From positions 1,729,180 to 1,793,179 of the forward strand of contig BFEA01000101.1 of NCBI GenBank assembly GCA_003427395.1: DNA of 64,000 nt, written 5' to 3'. The notes beneath the pieces were generated by a model. That model saw nothing but the letters and a program-made list of their open reading frames with translations, was not told the origin of the DNA and did not search any database. Shown here piece by piece: positions 55,086-64,000 of this stretch. Origin of the DNA: Chara braunii (Eukaryota; Streptophyta; Charophyceae; Charales; Characeae). The translations under genes and the position numbers were made by a program. The first letter of the stretch is position 1. Every line of letters begins with the position of its first letter.

Positions 55086-56750
55086 TCCGACAGCGGTAGC
55101 ACTGCCGATATAGTGTTGTCAGGACTGTAGCAGCTACGACCTCGACTCTGACAGAAGTTTTACTACTACTACAAGTCCGGCTACAGACCTAACCCCTACA
55201 TGACGCAGACAGACACGTACAAACAACAAAATAAGCAAAATACATGCAGACGGGCCAAACAGCCAGACAAAGGAAGAGAGGCAAAGAAAACGAGACGAGA
55301 CAACCAGACGAGCGGACACTAAAATGGAGAGAGAGAGAGAGAGGAGAGCTGACATACGAAGTTGTGGTTCTTGTGCGCTACCGGGGCCCCGAGCCCAATG
55401 GTCTGTGACACCAAATGCACACCCGTTATTGTAGTCCTGCACAGGCAAAATGAGGGTGTAATGTGTGTGTGTGTGTACGTATGTGCGCAGACTGTGTGTG
55501 TGTGTTGCCATAGTTCGCTATACAGCCAAAGAAAACATGATTACGCCAGACTGTTTTGTCACGCCTCAACAGACTGTCTGTGAGTGTGCAGACCATGTCT
55601 GCGGGTGAACAAACTGTCTGTGTGAGAACGGACTGTCTATGTGTGTGCAGACCATGTCTGCAAGAGAACGGACTGTCTGTGTGTCAACAGACTGTGTATC
55701 AGTGTGGGGATAGACTGTGTATGCACTGGTTGTGTATGTGTTGTCATATTCGCTATACAACCCCGGAAAGTGTGACTGCATCATGACACACACGCATAGA
55801 CCTACTAGCACTGACTCAACCGCTGCTAGCTGCTAATCTATGACACAACCCACTTTTGTCTTTGGGCAACCTGCGGACCCCCGTAGCACGAGCAACAACG
55901 CCAACACTTCCGCATACTCAACAACGGAATGCATGAGTAGCTCACCATTGTTTCTTTATTTATACTTGGGTTTGGCTTGATTCATCAATGTCAGCCCAGG
56001 CCCAAGGGGGATGCGCAATCCCGCTTTACACTACTGACCAGGCTTGGTAGACAACGGGAATGGGAACCACGGACGTAACTAGGAAGGACAAGGACAATTT
56101 TTTGTTGTATGTGCTAGGACTGCCCTTCGCGGATTCTACTACGGACTGCTTGTCAGGGGCCTACTTACAACAGCTACCCTACGGACCTACGGTTCAAATC
56201 TATACAGCCATGCTGTGTACGGATGACCAAAAGTGATACTCTAAGGTGCAGGATATGGGTTCGAACTCAAGTGAACCCACATTAGGCAATATACAGGGTT
56301 GAGGGCGAACCATGAAGATCTGCTGGACCGCTGACCGAATGGTGAAACCATTCTCACAGTAGGAAACTCACATAAGTATGTGGATGTGAATGAGAATGTG
56401 GGGAAAGAGGAAGTAAGTGAGGGCGCGTACCTGGTCCTGACGATGGTCTATAATGGTCAACATCTTCATATGCTTTGATTTTGTTGCTGATTTTACTGGA
56501 TGCATTGTCATTTCGTGGGCTGTTAGTAGCTGTGTGATTATAGTCTGGGTACTGAGCGCCTGTACGGGAAAGACTCTGAGTATTTACGTTGGTAATGATG
56601 AGAACAAGTACTCATTGACACTCGAGTTCGGTACGTTTCCATTAATGATGTATCAATACATTTTGCTCTCCGGACAAAGCAGGACCTTGTGACTTTCAAG
56701 GTGATTTCGCAACCTGTAATCAGTTTTCTGCTATTTCCCGTTTCCTTACA

Positions 56751-56760
56751 ATATTATTAC

Positions 56761-56820
<60 letters not shown>

Positions 56821-56869
56821 TACTATTATTATTATCATTATTATTATTATTACTATTATTATTATTATC
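56751..56869. repeat. ATT microsatellite
   Basis: About 39 ATT units with occasional ACT and ATC interruptions. Confidence 0.98.
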
Positions 56870-57499
56870 ATATGATATTACGTGCTAGGGCGGGGGTCAG
56901 AGGTGGAAAGGGCGCGAGGCAGTGGAGAGGTGAGGATCGTAGTCAAGAATGCCGGCTTCTACCTCCCTCATCCTCCTCCACCTTTCCTATGTCTGACTCT
57001 CCTCTCACACCAATCTTTCAAACAATGACTGAGAAAATTTATATGCTCAGCCGCTTGCTATAACTAAATTCTAAACCAAGTCTTTATTTGGTCGGCTTAG
57101 ACATATCCCAAACAACAGGGCGATTGCGGGAGCTCTGCCGGAGTTCAGGCGGAACTCTGGAGGTGGGGAACAGTAAGGTACGCACACTTCTGCCTAGTAA
57201 GCCATAGACCTTTAAATTATAACCTTCTGGCAATTATCCGTGTTTGTAATAATAAAAAGAGTACTTTGAACCATGGTTTCTTCAGGCTAAACTCAAGCCG
57301 AGAGGAAAAGAGATAGTGTCCGTACAAAGAGGAGCAAAGCTTGAAGAAGATTCATTGTGTGAAATGAATCTGATTGGGTATGACTAACTCTTGCTGGAAA
57401 GCGTAGCAAGAACGAGAAGTTCCGAGTAACAGTCTCGCTATGTGAATGTTTCTTTGGAGGGATGTGGCCACAGGGGGGCACAAGCGGTTATCGGGTAGC

Positions 57500-57975
57500 T
57501 GAAAATTCAGGAATGAAAATTCTGAAGTGAGAGTTTTGGGCAGTCTGAAAATCATGAACAGTCCTGAAGTGGTGAAAGGTCCGAAGACCCTGAAAACCAC
57601 CTGTTTAGGCAGGCTGCATCCTGAAGTGGTGAAGGGTGTACTGAAGTGGTCAAGTNACCCTGAAAACCACCTGTTTAGGCAGGCTGCATCCTGAAGTGGT
57701 GAAGGGTGTACTGAAGTGGTCAAGTGAGAGTTTTGGGCAGTCTGAAAATCCCGAATGCTCCTCAAGTGGTGAAAGGTCTGAAGACCATGAAAAACACCCT
57801 TCACCACTTGAGGATGCAGCCTGCCTAAACAAGTGGTTTTCAGGATCTTCGGAGCTTTCACCACTTCAGGACCATTCAAGATTTTCATACATGAATGGTC
57901 CTTGAGTGGTTAAAGGTCCGAAGACCCTGAGGCAGGCTGCATCCTGAAGTAGTGAAGGGTGTCCTGAAGTGGTGA
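57500..57975. repeat. Shuffled palindromic modules around CCTGAAGTGGTGAA
   Basis: The string CCTGAAGTGGTGAA and its inverse TTCACCACTT(C/G)AGG occur about nine times in mixed orientation. They are interleaved with GGCAGGCTGCATCCT, GGTCCGAAGACC (itself palindromic) and TGAGAGTTTTGGGCAG. CTCAAGTGGTGAA (57761) pairs with TTCACCACTTGAG (near 57799). The N at 57656 sits at a repeat junction and suggests an assembly join. Confidence 0.75.
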
Positions 57976-58332
57976 TGAAAAATACGACTGTTGTTAACCT
58001 TCTCTCCAGGGGGGGATGGACTCTGTGTAATCTTCCCTTGCTTAAATAGGACCACCTGACCAGTGATAAGGAATGGGGATCACAATGGATTGAAGGACTT
58101 GTGTATGATATGATCGGCTATTGTACTGATGGACTGCATCAACTAACTTTTGACTATGTTTACATACTCTCAAAGGGTCCAAATCTAACACGGTCGGGGA
58201 TCAGGCGGACAAGTTTAAGACATGGAGTACAAGTCTCATATGGCCTAACCACGTAGTCTTAAACGCTTCCGAATGATCCAGGGCTCAAGTGGCGTCAAAA
58301 AGTAGCAACCGAGTCACCTGGTAAAACTTGCA

Positions 58333-58985
58333 AAGGTGTGATAAGAGTAGCAAAGCTCCGAGAAACCTGCCGCATCGCAATGATGTCACTTACGATGTGA
58401 TAAGAGTAGCACGGCTTCGAGAAGCCTGCCATATCACAATGATGTCACTTACGGTGTGATAAGAGTAGCATGGCTCCGAGAAACCTGCCTTATCACAATG
58501 ATGTCACTTACGGTGCGATAAGAGTAGCATGGCTCCGAGAAGCCTGCCTTATCACAATGATGTCACTTACGATGTCATAAGAGTAGCAAGACTCCGAGAA
58601 GCCTGCCGCAATGATATCACTAACAATGTGATAAGAGTAGCACGGCTCCGAGAAGCCTGCCTTATCACAATGATCTCACTTACGGTGTGATAAGAGTAGC
58701 AAGGCTCCGAGAAGGTTGCCTTATCGCAGTAATAGCACGAACGGTGTAATAAGAGTAGTAAGGCTCCGAGAAGCCTGCTTTATTACCCGCCAGCGGTGCT
58801 TCAATGCAAAGCAGCAATACGAGGAGCAAGGCACCGAGATGTCTGCCCTATTGCCCAACCGCATGGATGAAGGAAGTGGTAGCAAGAGGAGCGAGGCCCC
58901 GAGACGCCCACCTTATTACCATCTGACCTTTATTTGATACGGGACAGTGAATAGGAGAAGCAAGGCCTTGAGGTTTACCCTATCA
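58333..58985. repeat. Hairpin array D, ~62-bp units
   Basis: About eleven units related to array C in inverted orientation (GTGATAAGAGTAGCAAGGC … CCTGCCTTATCAC). Several stems are perfect (TGTGATAAG…CTTATCACA). Others have changed on both arms together, e.g. GTAATAA…TTATTAC near 58745-58786 and GCAATA…TATTGC near 58811-58856. Some units have changed on one arm only (near 58516 and 58688). The array degrades towards its right end. Confidence 0.85.
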
Positions 58986-60738
58986 CAAACAGACGTCAAT
59001 AAAAGATGAGTAAATGTCGGGTGTTCTACCATATTACTACTAACCTCCTCAATGAAACTGGATCGATCAATTACTAACAAGCTACTTTTGATTCTATTGG
59101 GAAAAGATATTGAGACATTAGCTTTGATAGACTGATCACTCTATCTTGGAACTTCTGTTTTGATTTCTATCATGTGACTTCTCTCTAAGATGAATTGACG
59201 ATACTGCGTGTGCTTGCCAATAAAAGAATAAAGAATGAGTCTTTGGTAAACAATCTTAAAGGGAGACTTATGTAGGATCACTGGGTTGGATGAGCTGGGA
59301 ATGAACTTTGTTCATTTCCTGAAACCAATAGGGCAGCAGTCTAGCAATTAGATAAGGATACGGGCTAGACAACGGGTCACCGATGAGCGTCAATCTCTAG
59401 GTTACAAGTCTAGAAGAGATCTTCTAGACCCCAACGTAGGAAAGAGGATATTAAGTTTCTTTCGGACTGTGCTGTGTCTACAAGTTTCATCACTCTTGGA
59501 GAAGATTACGAAAGAGAACCGTAAGGAACTGCAATTTTATTATAATTGGATAACAGGTCGGTAGGACTCCGACTCAACTTCCACATGGCTTGACACCCAC
59601 ACCTAAGACAAAACCTGAAAGAGAAACGGACAAATCTTCAACTGTATCTTAGCCTGAATTGTCCAAATCGTCTCTTGAAGGTCGTTTGAAAAGGTGAAAG
59701 GTTGGGTAATAGGAATCACGAGTAGGCAGGAGTGTTGTTTTCAAGGTTTTGAGGAGTGAGGGACTTGCTATGAATGAGTTAAAGGTTGACGCTTGTAGCG
59801 CATCCTGCGTTTTGCATTTGTATGCGTGGATGTGTTTTTCTTGCATATGCACAGGTGTTGGACAGTGAACTGTCTTCCTGAATTTTGAGAATCATTTGGG
59901 ATGTTCGGACACGGGGTACCACAGTTGTGAAAGTGAGGTCTACCGCTCATTCGCTCCCCTGATTTATATATACTATATATATACCTATAAAAAAGGTTAG
60001 GAAAGTTATTGTCGAGGATTTTTGTTGAAGATTACAGAGAAGGCTTAAACTTTGACATTTCTCATATGGTCAACAAAGGAACATAATTTTAATTATCATA
60101 GCTAGCTAAGCGTGAAAGATTGTCCTGAAAAGTCGACCTGATAACATAGTCGGTCCGAAAGAGTTAACACCTCGAGGCATGATATACGGGTTAGTCTTAA
60201 GGCGTTTTACCGCGCATATGCTTATGCAACAGAAAAAAAAGAGTGTGTTAACACTAAAGTTTAACGGGGACGTTTGTGTATAACATCATATTTTAATCAG
60301 TTTATAAACTGTTTATCTTCATGTTCATGTTGATAATCATAAAGCGGGTTAACCTATATCTACAATCAATGATAAAATCGGATATCATCTTTTGACCTGT
60401 TTTTAACTGTTTACAAAAAGTTCATCAACTGTTTATCTTCTCTCCCATCTGTTGAAAACCTATTGATAAACTGTTGAAATCATGTTGAAATCCAGTGTTG
60501 GTGGTGATGTTGCAAAATTATGCAAAACAAATCTTGAAAATTAGTTAAACTTTTTCTATAGGGATTATTTTAAGAGTGGGATGAATTGTTTTCGATGTGT
60601 AGTCCGCATTGATGTTATGTATCTGAATTTTTTCTACCTCCAATTTTGTTTTTGGTAACCCTTAATGGCGTTTCTCTTTTGTGCATATTTGGCTCAGTCT
60701 ATTTCTTTCTTTCGGTGTGTGTGTGTGTGTGTATATAT

Positions 60739-60743
<5 letters not shown>

Positions 60744-60831
<88 letters not shown>
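60744..60831. repeat. AT microsatellite
   Basis: About 44 AT units, preceded by a GT run (60715-60732). A cruciform-capable tract that gives a meaningless Tyr-Ile open frame. Confidence 0.98.
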
Positions 60832-60834
<3 letters not shown>

Positions 60835-60967
60835 GAACAGAGTTGTTTTGGGTTGGAGGCAGAGAGGGGGAAAAGGACAACAAACGGGCAGAGGCAAAAG
60901 TGGGGTCACTATTTCATCGGAGTTTCACCTACTCATCCGGAGGCTGATATATCTTACAAGAAAAAAA

Positions 60968-61265
60968 CATGAGACGTCTTTGAGCAAAAAAATTGGAAGT
61001 GGTCGGTAGGTGCATAGTAAAACAAAGACAATCAATATCTGCAAAGGCAAATACGTATGCACCTACCGACCACCTCTTTGTTTGTTGTGCGATCTTAGGA
61101 AAACAACATTGAACTTATAGAGATGTCTTTGAATAAGAAAATGGAAAGTGGTCGCTAGGTGCATAGTAAAACAAAGACAATCAATATTTACGAAAACAAA
61201 TTTGCATACACCTACCGATCACCACTTTGTTTATTGTGCAACCTTAGAAAAAGAACATTGAATTT
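60968..61265. repeat. Two tandem copies of a hairpin unit (18-bp perfect stem)
   Basis: Units of about 155 bases start at about 60968 and 61126. In unit 1 the arms GTGGTCGGTAGGTGCATA (60999-61016) and TATGCACCTACCGACCAC (61056-61073) pair perfectly over 18 bp around a 39-base loop. In unit 2 (61148-61165 and 61204-61226) the same arms pair with mismatches. Related hairpins occur at 62919-62989 and 63307-63377. The family could be a miniature inverted-repeat element or a small-RNA hairpin. Confidence 0.85.
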
Positions 61266-61272
61266 ATACCAG

Positions 61273-61277
61273 ACTCT

Positions 61278-61315
<38 letters not shown>

Positions 61316-61327
61316 CGCGCGCGCGCG
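61273..61327. repeat. CT then GC dinucleotide microsatellite
   Basis: Fourteen CT units are followed directly by about thirteen GC units. Alternating GC of this length is a classic Z-DNA former. No gene context is visible. Confidence 0.97.
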
Positions 61328-62868
61328 TTCGGTTTTGTAAACTTTCGTTTATGTACATGAAAAATCATGAAGGTTTTTGCATTGTTATGAATAATTATCG
61401 ATATGTCTGTAGTCTGCAACATACCCACCCACGCACCCGCCCACATAAGATACCATCGAAATAATCAGGAGTGGAATCGGGAAGTAGTCTAGATACTTAT
61501 GTGCCACTAGAGAGCACAATGCACCAAGATACCATCCAACTCAGAGCAATACAATGAACTCGTATGTCAATGTCAACGCTTTCCGGCCTCACCAACATAG
61601 TATTAGTTGTCATTCCTACTGATTTCTTTCCAACGCCCAGCCTACGCTACTTAGCCTATCTACGTCTGCTTACGTTCTTGCAACCAGATCGCATCGAAGT
61701 TGAAGACCAATGTACATGACGTCATCAAAATGTCGAACGCCAACAAACACTAGGTACGTTCTCTTTCCTCTCCTCTGCATGCGCCTCGTATCTGAAGACC
61801 ACCATGGCCATCACCTGCTACCCACATGCACAGCCCGGCTATGGGCGTCATGCGCCCGCTGCCACTGCATCGCCCTCGCACCTCTTGCGCCCACGTGCGC
61901 CCCAGCCTGTCTGCTTAGCGCAGTGTCGCGCAACAAAACAGCAGTGTGGCAATGCCTGCTCTGGCCAGAATGTCGTGCCCCTGAGCTCACACTTTCTTAT
62001 ATGGAAAGTGCGCCCTACCGCTGGCCTGCCTGTGCCTGGTGTGGTACCTAGTAGCTTCAAGTAGGCCCAAAGTGTTTGCGCCTCAGGCCTAGTTTCAAAC
62101 ACTGGTCCGGGCCTTGTGCAGCTGAGCACGTTCAGGTAGCCCTCCAGGCTCCAAATGTTTGTCTCATCTTCGTTGGCCCGTGGACTCGGAAGATGTGTGA
62201 CGACAATGCTGCATTGCCATTGGTCCACTGCCACTACGTGTTGCGTCGGCCTCCCACTACGTGTGCAGAGGGTGCAACCAACTAAACCCTGAGCTCAATT
62301 GTACAACGCAGTTGTTGCTTCTGAAATGAGCCACAAAAGGTTCACGTTGTTCTGTAACCAACCGGTGTGTGGCAACTGTCTGATACCCCACATACGAAAA
62401 ATGTCGAAAATAAGCCTCTCGTGGATGTACAGACCCGCCTTTACTTAGAGTGGGTATGAGGCTTGTTGGGGGCGGAACCAAGAATATTTGCATGTCTGAG
62501 AAGGTCTTCGTTCAACTTTTTGTTTTACAGTCTCGTCGTCCTGCAGAAATAAGATGCACATTTCATAGCAAAACAAAACAAGACACCAAGGAAAATGAAT
62601 AACGTCAACACCGCTACTCGTTTTTCTTTCTCGTTGATATCATATCTTTAATACACTATATAAACTACACTTAGACATTGAAAAACAATATGAGTGAGAG
62701 AGTCGCGGCGAATATACGAATTTAAGGTTGGACGCATCAAGTGCGGCAATATTAGTATGAACCTATTGAAAAATAGTCCTTCATTTCGGATAATCTATCA
62801 AACATTTATTTAATCTTACATGTTAGTGTATGTTTATATATTTATGACAAACAAACATCCTAATAGCA
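61328..62868. other. Stretch without recognised gene
   Basis: Overlapping frames on both strands at 61710-62490 (up to 128 codons) have mixed composition with many Cys, His and Pro. They resemble no family I know, and neither strand is clearly favoured. From 62500 the sequence is AT-rich with no coding signal. Confidence 0.4.
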
Positions 62869-63740
62869 AAACCTTTCAAAATGAAGTCAGCGCTTCTAAA
62901 CATGTGTTCAGTAGGGAAGGTCGGTAGGTGCATACTACATTAACGCTAAACGTATAGATTGTACAAAAATTAATATGCCCCTACCAACCAATAGAAAAAC
63001 AAAATTAACAGATTACTATTTTCTTAGTGTAATTTTCATGTACATACATTTTTTTTCAATGATTGTGGATAGGTTGCACCTCCAATCCCCTGCGCGGGCA
63101 CACACACACACAACGCACGTTAGCCGCATTTTGTTTTGCAATTTTTTATGTGTGTATATGTATCTGGGACAATGACATAAAACAATAATACAATTTAAGT
63201 AAAGCACACACACACACACACGCACAAATAACTCACACACACATACACACACACATAACTTATTAAAATAATGTCAGCGTTTCCAAAATAGGTGTCACGT
63301 AGGAAAGGTCATTAGGTGCCTCTTACTTTGTCGCTAAACGCATCAATTGTGCAAGAATTAATATGCACCTATCGACCATAGAAAATGAAACTATACCACA
63401 TTACTATTTGGACAGTATGATCTCTATGTTCACATATATTTCACTTCCTTGACTGTAGGTAAGTTGCCTTCCGACCCCCGATGCCCCCGACCACGCACAC
63501 ATCACACTTTTTTTATAGAAATATTTTATTTATTGATTAATTAATTGATTGTGGGGGAGTAGCCCCCCCCTCACTCCCCCTAACATACACACGCACACAC
63601 ATACAACCCGTGCACGTATGTCGCACTTTGTTTATTTTTTTCAACTTGTAATTCAGAGAGTATACATTTGTGACAATGATATAAATGTCCTGAAACACGT
63701 GGATAGGAAAAACTTAGAAAATAAGGTCAACGCTTTGAAA
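62869..63740. repeat. ~0.4 kb tandem repeat with hairpin, about 2.2 units
   Basis: Units begin AAAATGAAGTCAGCGCTTC (62878), AAAATAATGTCAGCGTTTC (63265) and AAAATAAGGTCAACGCTTT (63718). Each of the first two contains the GGTCGGTAGGTG…CACCTACCGACC-type hairpin (62919-62989 and 63307-63377), a CA-rich tract and a TTTTGTTTT/GACAATGA(C/T)ATAAA end. The two hairpins share loop sequence (CGCTAAACG…AATTAATATGC), although the stems have drifted. Confidence 0.8.
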
Positions 63741-63949
63741 TCCGTGAGAGAGGGAACTGTCGGCCCCCGTTCCCTCCCTCACACGAACACTCTTCCCCCC
63801 CATGTCTCCCGGTTTCCTCCTCCCCACGACACCTCCCTCCGCTGTCACCGTTTGTCGATTGCAACTCCGACGAATCCCGCCAACGCCCACCATTGCCCGC
63901 CAATGACACCCATCGCAGTTTTGTGTCAGCACCAAGGTAAGCGGATTAG

Positions 63950-63950
<1 letters not shown>

Positions 63951-64000
<50 letters not shown>
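63951..64000. repeat. TG microsatellite running off the window
   Basis: An uninterrupted TG tract of 25 units to the last base. CAAGGTAAGCGG, a splice-donor-like string, lies just before it (63931-63942). Confidence 0.98.

Larger units (their letters stand above)
54901..57115. other. Stretch without recognised gene
   Basis: Contains the palindrome at 55060-55085 and a TG-rich part with repeated GACTGTCTGTGTG and GCAGACCATGTCTGC hairpins (about 55560-55700). A tRNA-like B box (ATGGGTTCGAACTCA) lies near 56260, and an ATT microsatellite at 56751-56869. Frames of 70-125 codons occur, but none looks like a known protein. Confidence 0.45.
57116..60230 (+). repeat. Long LTR-like repeat, copy D
   Basis: Inverted relative to copy C (38917-35812). 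It starts with CAGGGCGATTGCGGGAGCTC and stops near 60230, about 300 bases short of the LTR end seen in R2, with no PBS after it. It contains palindromic modules (57500-57975, one N at 57656), hairpin array D (58333-58985), GTCTAGAAGA…TCTTCTAGAC at 59408-59429, GATAACAGGTCGG near 59550, TATATA runs near 59965-59990, and the TAGCTAGCTA palindrome at 60099-60108. It is a truncated or solo LTR of the R2 subfamily. Confidence 0.78.

Noticed and set aside
61710-62234. Overlapping frames of 86-128 codons on both strands
   Set aside because: Neither strand is favoured, there is no recognisable domain, and the GC-richer composition explains the lack of stops.

Overview
The window looks like nuclear DNA of a large-genome eukaryote, most likely from the green-plant lineage. 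Support: Ty3/gypsy-type gag remnants next to primer-binding sites matching the 3' end of tRNA-Asp (the Athila-type site); a short run of the plant telomere repeat TTTAGGG at 38814-38837; a degenerate U6 snRNA copy; LINE C-terminal fragments; and very abundant microsatellites, satellites and nested repeats. There is no bacterial gene organisation. A streptophyte alga such as a charophyte is my low-confidence guess; the sequence alone does not settle it. The window is almost entirely repetitive and almost gene-free. The best intact open frame is an unrecognised 217-codon ORF at 25204-25857.

Layout. (1) 1-5975 (+): a very long LTR-like repeat (copy A). (2) 5976-8385: a unique stretch with a possible 191-codon ORF, ending in a ~620-base segment 'S'. 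(3) 8386-21126 (-): a gypsy-like retrotransposon (R1) with truncated 3' LTR (8386-~12920), internal region with a gag pseudogene (16441-17205), tRNA-Asp PBS (19270-19287) and truncated 5' LTR (19290-21126). Both LTR breaks map to the same place in the LTR, and both abut a copy of S (7759-8385 and 21127-21742). A U6 snRNA pseudogene lies at 12953-13044. (4) 21743-26319: the least repetitive block, with the 217-codon ORF. (5) 26469-29331 and 51985-54900: two direct copies of a ~2.9 kb non-coding repeat T, with CT/CA microsatellites, intron-like polypyrimidine units and a convergent pair of tRNA-like modules. (6) 30728-38917 (-): a second, decayed retrotransposon (R2) with gag/zinc-knuckle remnant, PBS (35482-35499) and long LTR (copy C). 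(7) 39200-43300: AAT-rich, TG-rich and tandem-duplicated DNA. (8) 43460-51300: a ~92-bp satellite in two opposed arrays around a LINE fragment and a ~0.8 kb tandem repeat. (9) 57116-60230 (+): copy D of the long LTR, inverted relative to C. (10) 60700-64000: microsatellites and tandem repeats carrying a hairpin with an 18-bp perfect stem.

The most striking signal is in the LTR-like repeats. They are built from strings of short perfect hairpins. In copies A and B the loop is conserved while the 5-8 bp stem differs from hairpin to hairpin, yet both arms stay complementary. In copies C and D a ~61-bp tandem unit forms a 43-nt hairpin whose stems alternate between two compensated versions. I know of no named element with this design. 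It could reflect RNA-structure selection, or DNA-level palindrome correction by template switching.

Assembly caveats: runs of N at 37240-37858 and 52209-52574, and an unremoved Nextera mate-pair junction adaptor at 52136-52173 with a displaced fragment beside it. Structure around 52 kb should not be trusted. All repeat boundaries and identities were judged by eye.
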